A DNA stretch of 37,872 nt, from NCBI GenBank assembly GCA_964629615.1, contig CAZVUD010000014.1, forward strand, positions 1-37,872, written 5' to 3'. This DNA is from SVTX01 sp964629615 (GTDB lineage Bacteria > Bacillota > Clostridia > Oscillospirales > CAG-272). Shown piece after piece: positions 1-7,198 of this stretch. The position numbers and the translations under genes are program-made. Position 1 is the first letter of the stretch. The number at the start of each line of letters is the position of its first letter. The notes under the pieces were generated by a model. The model ran no database searches, was not told where the DNA came from, and saw only the letters and a program-made list of their open reading frames with translations.

Positions 1-37
1 CTAAATCTTACGCGTCTGCCAATTCCGCCACACCCGC
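1..37 (-). tRNA. tRNA-Leu (5' part, anticodon probably UAG), cut by window edge
   Basis: Read leftwards from base 37, the sequence gives a 7-nt acceptor strand GCGGGTG, the TG linker, a D-stem GCGG with an AATTGGCAGA loop, then the anticodon stem TAAGA and the start of the loop TTTAG. This matches the 5' half of bacterial tRNA-Leu. If the loop has the usual layout, bases 3-1 are the anticodon UAG, reading CUA/CUG codons. The variable arm, T-arm and 3' acceptor lie outside the window, so the anticodon call depends on five visible loop bases. It is transcribed leftwards, apparently from the promoter at 262-290 through two damaged copies of itself. Confidence 0.85.
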
Positions 38-138
38 ATATTAAATTTAAAGCAAAGATCGCTTACGCGTCTGCTCACGTAACGCTGCGCATTACTCACC
101 GATGTGCTTCGCACTAATCGCAATTCCGCCACACCCGC
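38..138 (-). repeat. Pseudo-tRNA-Leu tandem unit, copy adjacent to the tRNA
   Basis: A 101-bp unit. Going leftwards from 138 it contains the first 18 nt of the neighbouring tRNA-Leu (138-121), a 46-bp insert (120-75), the next tRNA bases GCAGACGCGTAAGC (74-61), and an AT-rich linker that also precedes the intact tRNA. The tRNA copy stops before the anticodon and has no 3' half, so it cannot make a tRNA. The unit repeats almost exactly at 139-238. Confidence 0.85.
75..120 (-). repeat. 46-bp double-hairpin insert in pseudo-tRNA D-loop, copy 1
   Basis: Inserted between AATTG and GCAGACG of the tRNA-Leu D-loop. In the transcript it would fold into two small hairpins: GUGC-GAA-GCAC, and GUAAUGC-GCA-GCGUUAC with one G-U pair. 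No target-site duplication is visible. Confidence 0.75.
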
Positions 139-238
139 ATATTAAATTTAAAGCAAAGACCGCTTACGCGTCTGCTTACGTAATGCTGCGCATTACTCAC
201 CGCTGTGCTTCGCACTAATCGCAATTCGCCACACCCGC
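139..238 (-). repeat. Pseudo-tRNA-Leu tandem unit, promoter-proximal copy
   Basis: Second unit of the tandem, 100 bp, differing from the first at a few positions, including loss of one C in the D-stem region (aattcgcc for aattccgcc) and a C-to-T change that makes its hairpin perfect. Its 5' flank does not share the linker, so it is the outer end of the array. It lies about 24 bp downstream of the -10 of the promoter at 262-290. Confidence 0.85.
176..221 (-). repeat. 46-bp double-hairpin insert in pseudo-tRNA D-loop, copy 2
   Basis: Same element at the same D-loop position as 75-120. Here the second hairpin is perfect, with 7-bp GTAATGC/GCATTAC arms around a GCA loop. The few differences from copy 1 include T for C in the arm; copy 1 keeps pairing through a wobble, which hints that structure is conserved. 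Confidence 0.75.
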
Positions 239-261
239 ATATAACGCATATGACATGTAGT

Positions 262-290
262 ATTCTACCACATTATTTTCAAGTTGTCAA
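262..290 (-). promoter_or_regulatory. Promoter for the tRNA-Leu array
   Basis: On the minus strand TTGACA (290-285), a 17-bp spacer and TAGAAT (267-262). The predicted transcript would start near 255 and run through both pseudo-tRNA units into the real tRNA-Leu. Confidence 0.8.
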
Positions 291-379
291 GATTAGTTTT
301 AAAATAATCGGCTTTTTATTTTATTTTGACTTTTGCACGGCAAAAAATCATTCCGTGCCGAAAAAATCCCCTGTTTCTA

Positions 380-408
380 TTGACAAAATGTGCGATACAT
401 GATATAAT
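380..408 (+). promoter_or_regulatory. SigA-type promoter, Cys-repeat protein gene
   Basis: TTGACA at 380-385, 17-bp spacer, TATAAT at 403-408 with an extended -10 TG at 400-401. It serves the gene starting at 503 and leaves an untranslated leader of roughly 90 nt. Confidence 0.85.
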
Positions 409-502
409 ATTCGGTAGTTAATATGGGTATTTGTGTCAAATAGACACACCATTTCATCTTTGGAAACAAGGCAACAAATTTCACTTTCGAGGAGAAGAAC
501 AA

Positions 503-1516
503 ATGAGATCTTTTAAGATTGCAAAGAGCTTTCTTTGCGTTTGCATTACCGCAGTTGCACTTATGTGCATCATGTGTGTCGTAGCAAGTGCCGAGGAAGA
601 ATGTACACATGCGCATTTTTCTGCTATATGCACAGCTACGTGCGAGGATGGCGGAATAAGATATAACAAGTGCGACGATTGCAGATATGAATTCGGTCAC
701 GAGATAGTTGGTGCATTAGGTCACGTACTGCCCGAGGAATACGAGGTAACGGATGCTACATGCAAGGAAGTCGGAGAAAAATTCAAGGTCTGCGAGGTTT
801 GCCAAAAGAAGGTAGAGTCCATTGAGCTTCCCATTACAGATCATGAGAGCTCTGACTGGATCAAGAGCACCTCAAAGCCCGTTACATGCACGACAGACGG
901 CGAAGAATACAAGGAATGCGTTCATTGCCATGAGGTACTTGAGGTAAAGACTGTTGAGGCTCTCGGACACAAGATGCTCAATATAAAGCACGTGGATTCC
1001 ACATGCACAAAAGACGGACACACAGAAGGCAAGGTGTGTGCAAATTGCGGACTTGTTGAGCTTCAAAGCACATCCATTCCTGCGGCGCACAAGGGCGAGG
1101 TGATAATTCCCGCAGTTGAGGCGACCAAGGACGCCGAGGGTAAGACAGAGGGCAAGATGTGCTCTGTTTGCGGTGCTGTACTTCTTGAACAGACTGTAAT
1201 ACCAAAGATCGATAATACATGGATATATGTTATATTGGCAATAGCATGCGCAGTTATAGTTTTGGCAGTTGTCGCTGTCATAATAGTTCTTCTTGTAAAG
1301 AAGGGCAGATCCAAAAAGGCGGCAAAGCTTGCAGATGCGGCTCAAAAGGCGGTATGTGAGTCTGAATGCGAAGGCAATGACGCAGAATGTGCCGATGACG
1401 AAAACGCCGAGGCGGAAACAGAGGCAGAAGTTGAAGATGAAGCAGAGGTTGAGGCTGAAGCAGAGAATGCAGAAGCTGCATCTGACGCTGAAAACGATAC
1501 AGAAAAAGCAGAATAA
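503..1516 (+). CDS. Membrane-anchored cysteine-repeat surface protein
   Basis: Function unknown; 337 aa. The ATG at 503 is chosen because GAGGAG at 489-494 sits 8 nt upstream and a signal peptide (about 1-30) begins there; an in-frame ATG at 431 lacks both. Residues 38-235 hold about five degenerate repeats of 40-45 aa, each with a first Cys (43/47, 87, 129, 168), a D/E-G and then CxxC (57/60, 97/100, 139/142, 179/182, 220/223), often followed by GH. The fifth has lost its first Cys. The CxxC pairs suggest zinc knuckles or disulphides. One membrane helix lies at about 239-265, then a basic stop and a 70-residue Glu/Ala-rich cytoplasmic tail. Similar cysteine-repeat modules occur in surface proteins of gut Clostridia. 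It is monocistronic, between its own promoter and the terminator at 1533. Confidence 0.8.
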   Translation: MRSFKIAKSFLCVCITAVALMCIMCVVASAEEECTHAHFSAICTATCEDGGIRYNKCDDCRYEFGHEIVGALGHVLPEEYEVTDATCKEVGEKFKVCEVCQKKVESIELPITDHESSDWIKSTSKPVTCTTDGEEYKECVHCHEVLEVKTVEALGHKMLNIKHVDSTCTKDGHTEGKVCANCGLVELQSTSIPAAHKGEVIIPAVEATKDAEGKTEGKMCSVCGAVLLEQTVIPKIDNTWIYVILAIACAVIVLAVVAVIIVLLVKKGRSKKAAKLADAAQKAVCESECEGNDAECADDENAEAETEAEVEDEAEVEAEAENAEAASDAENDTEKAE

Positions 1517-1532
1517 GATACATATTAAAAAA

Positions 1533-1568
1533 GGTCTGTTGCAAATGAAAATTGCAACAGCCCTTTTT
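1533..1568 (+). terminator. Bidirectional intrinsic terminator
   Basis: Nine-bp stem CTGTTGCAA/TTGCAACAG (1536-1544/1552-1560), extended by GG/CC outside, then TTTTT on the plus strand and an A-run that becomes a T-run on the minus strand. It ends the gene at 503-1516 and the convergent flippase gene. Confidence 0.85.
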
Positions 1569-1575
1569 GTTTACA

Positions 1576-3123
1576 TTATTTTGCTATAAGCGACTGATAG
1601 AGGACCTCCTTTTCGTCCTTGCCTATTGCATTTGTCAGAAGCATGAATATTCCGTAAAGGATAATTACAAGAGCTATGTGCAATATAAGCTCAAATACGG
1701 GAGTGTATGGGTGATATGTGATGTGAAGTATCGCGTTTGCCGCGGCAGTCGCGCCGCATATGCACAGTATTGGTAAAAATACTTGATGCCAAGCTCGCAT
1801 ATGCGGTCTTGCGCATTTTATCATGCCGACAAGGCTGAGTACGGTATTCAGTATCTCTGTGACATATATGGAGAGTATGTAACCGTATATGCCGAATTTC
1901 GGCAGGGCAAAGAATATTATGAGGCATGCAGATCCTGCATCTATTATATTGACTATCATAGAGTATACCTGCTTGCCCATGCCCTTAAGTATGGCGTCTA
2001 CGGCACTGTCAATATACATGATGGGTATCAGCGGAGCAAGTATGCGTATATATCGCCCTGCTTCAAAGCTTTTGTAGACCGTAACGCCGATATCTCTTGC
2101 GAGAAATGCCATGATGCCCGAAACGCATATTGAAAAGAAAAGCGATATGGTGAGTATGCGGTAGGAGATTCGCGAGAGCCGTCCTTTATCGTTATGTACG
2201 CGGCATTCGCTGACCTCGGGTATAAGCAGTCCCGAAAAGGATGAAATAAAGGCAGAGGGGAAAAGCAAGAGCGGCAGGACCACGCTTTGGAGCAACCCAT
2301 ATGATGACAGTGCCGCGCTCCATGAGCTTCCGTGCCGCTTGAGTCCGCGTGGTATCAGCGCATGTGATAGGGAAGAAAGAAGCGAGCGCGCACATGACGC
2401 GACTGTTACAGGCAGGGTGATGGACAGAAGTGCCCCCAGTGTTTTTTGCGGCTCATCTGACGGGCATGAGCTGTCCTTGAGCTTTTTTCTGTCCAATGCA
2501 TAGAGAAATATGTTTGATGCAAGGCAGAGCATCTCACACACCGTGACACCGCCGACAAGAGCAAGGCATGCATATTCCTCTCCGTATGGCGTCAACAGCT
2601 TTAAAAGCGCTACTGTTATAAATATCTTTGCTATCTGCATCAGAGTCATTACAGCCGAGCTTGCTCTGACGCGCCTTACTGCATAAAAATATCCCGACAT
2701 GCATGAGCATATGGCTAATGGCGGCAAGGAGAGTGCCATGACGCGCAGAGACAGCGTACAGCGCGCATCGAGAAGTATTTTATCGGATATGAACGGCGCG
2801 GCAAATATCAGTATCAGCATGGCGCATATACTGCTTGACGCGCAAACGGCAAGCGAGGTGCGCATTGCTCTTTTGGCAAGGGGGATATCATTTTTTCCGA
2901 GAGATTCCGATACCAGCCTTGTCACGCCGAGATTTATGCCGCAGCATGCGATGGTTATAAAAAATCCGTAGACACCGAGTATTAAGGAATACAGCCCCAT
3001 TGCCACATTTCCTGCTGTCCTTGACACGTATATATTGAATACCACTCCGATGCCGCGCATGATTAGTGCGGATATACATAAGGACAGCGAATTTTTGAAA
3101 AATATCTTGGTTCTTGATGCCAT
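1576..3123 (-). CDS. SpoVB/MurJ-like polysaccharide (lipid) flippase, MOP superfamily
   Basis: A 515-aa integral membrane protein with about 14 hydrophobic segments. It opens with the family pattern of a short basic N-terminus followed by a helix and a GVVFNIYVSR-like stretch that resembles SpoVB proteins (B. subtilis SpoVB is about the same length). Family members move undecaprenyl-linked cell-wall or polysaccharide intermediates across the membrane; SpoVB acts in spore cortex synthesis. No sporulation genes are visible nearby, so a spore-specific role is inference and a vegetative flippase is equally possible. The ribosome site is weak (GGCGGG about 11 nt before the ATG). It is transcribed alone, convergent with the Cys-repeat gene and divergent from rubredoxin. 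A weak TTGCAT-17-TATTTT may be its promoter. Confidence 0.8.
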   Translation of the reverse strand: MASRTKIFFKNSLSLCISALIMRGIGVVFNIYVSRTAGNVAMGLYSLILGVYGFFITIACCGINLGVTRLVSESLGKNDIPLAKRAMRTSLAVCASSSICAMLILIFAAPFISDKILLDARCTLSLRVMALSLPPLAICSCMSGYFYAVRRVRASSAVMTLMQIAKIFITVALLKLLTPYGEEYACLALVGGVTVCEMLCLASNIFLYALDRKKLKDSSCPSDEPQKTLGALLSITLPVTVASCARSLLSSLSHALIPRGLKRHGSSWSAALSSYGLLQSVVLPLLLFPSAFISSFSGLLIPEVSECRVHNDKGRLSRISYRILTISLFFSICVSGIMAFLARDIGVTVYKSFEAGRYIRILAPLIPIMYIDSAVDAILKGMGKQVYSMIVNIIDAGSACLIIFFALPKFGIYGYILSIYVTEILNTVLSLVGMIKCARPHMRAWHQVFLPILCICGATAAANAILHITYHPYTPVFELILHIALVIILYGIFMLLTNAIGKDEKEVLYQSLIAK

Positions 3124-3245
3124 AAAGTCATTATCCCGCCTTTTTTTCTATATAAAAAATATATGCACGGCGTAAAATAATATGAAAAAATAGAAATGCA
3201 CAATAAAATATGCAAATATTGCTATATTTTGTGTAATATTGACCA

Positions 3246-3274
3246 TTGACAACTCATATACGTTATTATATCAT
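3246..3274 (+). promoter_or_regulatory. Rubredoxin promoter
   Basis: TTGACA (3246-3251), 17-bp spacer, TATCAT (3269-3274), in the 221-bp divergent space between the flippase and rubredoxin genes. Confidence 0.65.
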
Positions 3275-3344
3275 ATTATATGCAAATAATTATGCCGAAA
3301 GAGAAGGCATACACACTATAAATAACTTAAGGAGAACAAATAAT

Positions 3345-3518
3345 ATGAGCATTTATGCATGTGAGCTTTGCGGCTATGAATACAACTCTGCTGAGGGTGA
3401 TATGGACAACGGAATAGAGCCCGGTACTGATTTTGAAGATATCCCTGCTGATTGGGTATGTCCTCTTTGCGGTGCATCAAAGGAAGATTTTGAGTGCATC
3501 TCAAGCGACGAGGAATAA
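3345..3518 (+). CDS. Rubredoxin
   Basis: A 57-aa iron protein with the two rubredoxin knuckles: CxxCG near residues 5-9 (CELCGY) and CPLCGA near 39-44, so one Fe(Cys)4 centre. The core aromatic residues (Y4, Y10/Y12, W37) and the DIPADWVCP signature are present. It is a cytoplasmic one-electron carrier, typically feeding rubrerythrin or flavodiiron proteins in oxygen and peroxide defence of anaerobes; no partner gene is adjacent. The ATG at 3345 has AAGGAG at 3329-3334, and the upstream in-frame ATG at 3246 lies inside the promoter. The acidic C-terminus (SSDEE) is slightly longer than usual. Confidence 0.95.
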   Translation: MSIYACELCGYEYNSAEGDMDNGIEPGTDFEDIPADWVCPLCGASKEDFECISSDEE

Positions 3519-3530
3519 TATAAATAAAGA

Positions 3531-3572
3531 AAAGCACTTACCTTTGCGATATCGCAAGGTAAGTGCTTTTTT
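3531..3572 (+). terminator. Strong intrinsic terminator after rubredoxin
   Basis: Near-perfect 19-bp stem, AAAGCACTTACC... pairing with ...GGTAAGTGCTTT, with one bulged T and a T-rich 3' end. It also faces the convergent ABC gene ending at 3595. Confidence 0.9.
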
Positions 3573-3594
3573 ATATTGTGTTTTTCGTCTTAGA

Positions 3595-6500
3595 TCATTC
3601 CGTTCTCAAAGCAACGACGGGATCCTTCTTTGCCGCCGAGCGTGAGGGAATTATGCCTGCTATAAGTGTAAGACACATGCTTATTATAACAAGTATCACA
3701 CCGCCGAGCCACGGTATGGTAGCTCTGATATTGTCAAGTCCCGTGAGGGCTTGTATGATCGCGGTGATGGGGAAGCAGAGCAGTATGGAGATGATTATAC
3801 CAAGAGCTCCTGCGCAGAAGCCGATGATGAGTGTCTCTGCATTGAATACTCTTGATACATCCTTCTTGGATGCGCCTATCGCACGCAGGATACCTATCTC
3901 CTTGGTTCTTTCCAGCACGGAAATGTTGGTTATGATACCTATCATTATGGAGGATACTACAAGTGAGATGGATACGAAGGCAATGAGAACGTAGGATATT
4001 GCGTTGATGATTATGGTAACAGACGACATGAGCATAGCTACATAGTCTGTGTATGTGATCTTGTCGTCGTCACTCTCACGACCGCTGTTGTAATTCTCAA
4101 TTACCGATGCGATATATTCCTTGTCCTCAAAGCTGGAGGCATATATATTTACTGCGGAGGGTGAGTCAAGATCGCATATGCCGACTCTCTTGAGATTGTC
4201 CTCGTATGTGTTGCCTGATTCTCCGTTCGGTATAAATTTGTATATCGCAAGGAGCACGTCACTGCTTTCCTTGTTTTCCTCAATATAAGCGTCAAATTTC
4301 TCGGCTATGCGCTTGTTTTTAAGGGAGCTGTCTATACGTGCTGTTTCCTTGTATGTTTCAAGCGAGGCGTTATATACCATGGTTCCGAATATCTCTCCTA
4401 TCTCCTCCTCGCTCTTTGCGGCAAGTATGGGGAGGTAGGTTTCTATCGGGAGTCCTGTGGACTGCGAATATATGCTTGCGATATAAGCCGCCTTGTTATT
4501 ATTTGTTGCGGCAAGTATACCTGCTTCCAACTGCTTATGTATCTCTTCAAATACCTTTGCATTGGAGGGGTCGGCAAGAGAGTCGAGCAATACCTGAGGA
4601 TATATCTCGGCTTCAAGCGCCTCAAGTGCCTTTTCTGCGTATATTTCAGTGATTATACCGTTTACAAGTGTCTTTGCGTGTATCTCAAGCTCTGCATCTG
4701 TATATCCTGCAAGCAGTGAGAGCGCTGTGTCGTGGTCTATGCCCTGCATAAGACCGTTGTCAACTATAAGAGTTGCAAGTCTGTCACGCTTTTGCTCTGA
4801 GGACAGGGAGTCATATTCTCCGCCGAAGAGCTGGTCCTTGTATATCTCAAACATCGATCCGAGATATTCTTCAGACGGCGTGGATATTATGGATTTATAA
4901 AGCTCAGCCTTCTGGGCATCGCTCTTAAGGGTGGGAATGTATTCGTTGAGCACGAACAGTACCTTTTCCTCGTCTGTGAGCTTTACGTCATCTCTTGTAA
5001 AGGGAAGTCCCGTAAAGAGGTCTGTATCTCTGTTGGCAGGATCGAGTATAGCCTTTGCTATATCGGAATCGTTGGTCTTCTTGATAGCCCATTCTGTAAG
5101 AGCGGATGTGTATGCAAGAGTTCCCGATATCGGCGATGATGTTGCATTTTCAGACGGCTTTACTATGCCGACTATTTTTACGTCAAGTGCCTGATTGAGC
5201 TTGCTGTCTATGGATATGGATTCGTCGCGCACGTCTATCCAGATCTCATTGCCCTGTGCGTCCTGACCTCTTTCGTAGAAGTCGCAGTTGAGCAGGAGCT
5301 TGAAGCTTGTGTTTAGTATATCCTCATATGAGTAGGAGTCCTCAAGACCGAGATCTGTGTTCTCCTTACCGTTCATTGCCATGGTTATGGTCTTGATCAT
5401 GTCCTGCTTGGAGATGAGACCCAGCGAGAAGAGAGTTATATCCGTGATCTCGTTGTATTTGTCAAGCACGAGGATAACTTCGTCTGCCGCCTCGGGCCAT
5501 TTACCCTCAACTATATCATACTGCTCGCGGATAAGATCGTTTACAAGAGATGTGTATTCGCCATTCTTGTCCTTTTCTCCCGGGAGAAGCTCTGTCCAGA
5601 CATCATATGCGGCAAACATATCGGATGTATCCATAAGGCTCGTGGAAAATCCTACCTGTGAGGTGGATGAGCCCATCATGGATGCAAACAGCGACTCAAG
5701 ATCTGTGTCGTTGTAGTTGCCGTGCTTGTTCTTTGCGTACATGTTGAGCTTTATGTCGTATGAATATTGGATGGCTGAAACGTGACCGCCAAGTCCGTTG
5801 TTTTCGGTGTCCTCAAGAAATTCCTTAAATGGCTTTAAGTTGTTCTTCTTGACCTCGGCTGAGGTAATGCTCTTCATGAGGTCTGTCATGATGAGGTTAG
5901 GGTATACGGCGTCTGTTCCGTGATCCTCTCGTCCGTCATTGCCGCGCGAGTCGCTTATGGCACTGATCATGGCTGAAAGGTCTGCCTCCTCGGCATATAT
6001 GCTTATGGGGAAGGATGACAGAGTATCTCTTTGAATATCGCTGATAAATGCATTTATTCCCGTTGATACCGCAAGTATGAGCGCGATGCCTATGATACCT
6101 ATACTGCTCGCAAGCGAGGTCATCATGGTCCTGCCTTTTTTGGTCTTTAAGTTGTTAAATGAGAGTGAAAGAGCGGTAAGGAATGACATGGACGTTTTTT
6201 CTGCGTTCTTGTCTTTTTTCTTTTTGCGCGCTTTCTTCACCTCACCTGTCGCCTCTGTTGCTTCTTCGGGGCAGGAATACGGGTCGGAGTCGCCTATGAC
6301 CTTACCGTCAAGCACTTTGATTATTCTTGAAGAATACTGCTCTGCAAGCTCGGGATTGTGCGTTACCATGATTATGAGCTTATCCTTGGATATATTCTTT
6401 AATATATCCATTATCTGCACGCTCGTTTGAGTGTCAAGAGCTCCTGTCGGTTCGTCGGCAAGCAATATATCGGGATCATTTACGAGAGCACGCGCTATGG

Positions 6501-6966
6501 CAACTCTTTGCATCTGTCCGCCCGACATCTGCGAGGGCTTTTTATTTAACTGATCGCCAAGTCCCACCTTTTCAAGTGCTTCTGCTGCGCGACGGCGTCT
6601 TTCATCCTTGGATACGCCCGAGAGGGTAAGTGCCAGCTCTACGTTTGAAAGCACGGTCTGGTGCGGAATAAGATTGTAGCTCTGGAATACAAAACCGATG
6701 CGATGGTTACGATATGAGTCCCAATCGCTGTCGTTAAATGTCTTTGTGGATTTTCCTCCTATTATGAGATCTCCGTTTGTGTATCTGTCAAGACCACCGA
6801 TGATATTGAGTAGGGTGGTCTTTCCGCATCCCGAGGGTCCGAGGATGGATACGAATTCACTTTTGCGGAACTGTATGCTCACGCCCTTGAGAGCCTGAAC
6901 CGTGGAGTCACCTACATAATAATCTTTTGTTATGTTTTTTAACAGTAACAAGCTTGTTTCCTCCAT
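3595..6966 (-). CDS. ABC transporter, ATPase fused to FtsX/MacB-type permease with giant extracellular domain
   Basis: 1123 aa. Residues 1-230 are a LolD/MacB-class ATPase: Walker A GPSGCGKT (43-50), signature MSGGQ (147-151), Walker B ILLADEP with the catalytic Glu (167-173) and switch His203. A Lys-rich linker (244-257) leads to the permease: TM1 at about 284-303, an extracytoplasmic region of about 680 residues, then three helices within 985-1123. ERTKEIGILRAIGAS is the conserved cytoplasmic FtsX motif and the end (ALRTE) resembles many MacB/FtsX proteins. Such mechanotransmission transporters act on envelope substrates such as lipoproteins or antimicrobial peptides; the substrate is unknown. 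The gene stands alone, with no ribosome site evident before the ATG and no obvious promoter. Confidence 0.88.
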   Translation of the reverse strand: MEETSLLLLKNITKDYYVGDSTVQALKGVSIQFRKSEFVSILGPSGCGKTTLLNIIGGLDRYTNGDLIIGGKSTKTFNDSDWDSYRNHRIGFVFQSYNLIPHQTVLSNVELALTLSGVSKDERRRRAAEALEKVGLGDQLNKKPSQMSGGQMQRVAIARALVNDPDILLADEPTGALDTQTSVQIMDILKNISKDKLIIMVTHNPELAEQYSSRIIKVLDGKVIGDSDPYSCPEEATEATGEVKKARKKKKDKNAEKTSMSFLTALSLSFNNLKTKKGRTMMTSLASSIGIIGIALILAVSTGINAFISDIQRDTLSSFPISIYAEEADLSAMISAISDSRGNDGREDHGTDAVYPNLIMTDLMKSITSAEVKKNNLKPFKEFLEDTENNGLGGHVSAIQYSYDIKLNMYAKNKHGNYNDTDLESLFASMMGSSTSQVGFSTSLMDTSDMFAAYDVWTELLPGEKDKNGEYTSLVNDLIREQYDIVEGKWPEAADEVILVLDKYNEITDITLFSLGLISKQDMIKTITMAMNGKENTDLGLEDSYSYEDILNTSFKLLLNCDFYERGQDAQGNEIWIDVRDESISIDSKLNQALDVKIVGIVKPSENATSSPISGTLAYTSALTEWAIKKTNDSDIAKAILDPANRDTDLFTGLPFTRDDVKLTDEEKVLFVLNEYIPTLKSDAQKAELYKSIISTPSEEYLGSMFEIYKDQLFGGEYDSLSSEQKRDRLATLIVDNGLMQGIDHDTALSLLAGYTDAELEIHAKTLVNGIITEIYAEKALEALEAEIYPQVLLDSLADPSNAKVFEEIHKQLEAGILAATNNNKAAYIASIYSQSTGLPIETYLPILAAKSEEEIGEIFGTMVYNASLETYKETARIDSSLKNKRIAEKFDAYIEENKESSDVLLAIYKFIPNGESGNTYEDNLKRVGICDLDSPSAVNIYASSFEDKEYIASVIENYNSGRESDDDKITYTDYVAMLMSSVTIIINAISYVLIAFVSISLVVSSIMIGIITNISVLERTKEIGILRAIGASKKDVSRVFNAETLIIGFCAGALGIIISILLCFPITAIIQALTGLDNIRATIPWLGGVILVIISMCLTLIAGIIPSRSAAKKDPVVALRTE

Positions 6967-7115
6967 ATTATCAATTTTAAAAATATTATGAGATCATTTT
7001 ACCACGCTTTTGTTAAAGGAATGTGAAGAAAATTGACACTTTTAAAAAAATTGATCGTTTTTTGAAATGACAACGACTTTTTATGCTCCTTGAATGCAAA
7101 AATTTCGGATATCTA

Positions 7116-7144
7116 TTGACATCACGTTAAAATTGGCTTATAAT
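7116..7144 (+). promoter_or_regulatory. miaA promoter
   Basis: Perfect TTGACA (7116-7121), 17-bp spacer, TATAAT (7139-7144). The 232-bp gap it sits in (6967-7198) holds nothing else I can support. Confidence 0.88.
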
Positions 7145-7198
7145 TTATAATGTATAATTGTATGCACATCGAAAGAAAAACGGCGGAGGCTCGGATAT

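Noticed and set aside
30..240. Repeats at the left edge as a CRISPR array
   Set aside because: The units are ~101 bp, nearly identical throughout, and include tRNA sequence; there are no unique spacers.
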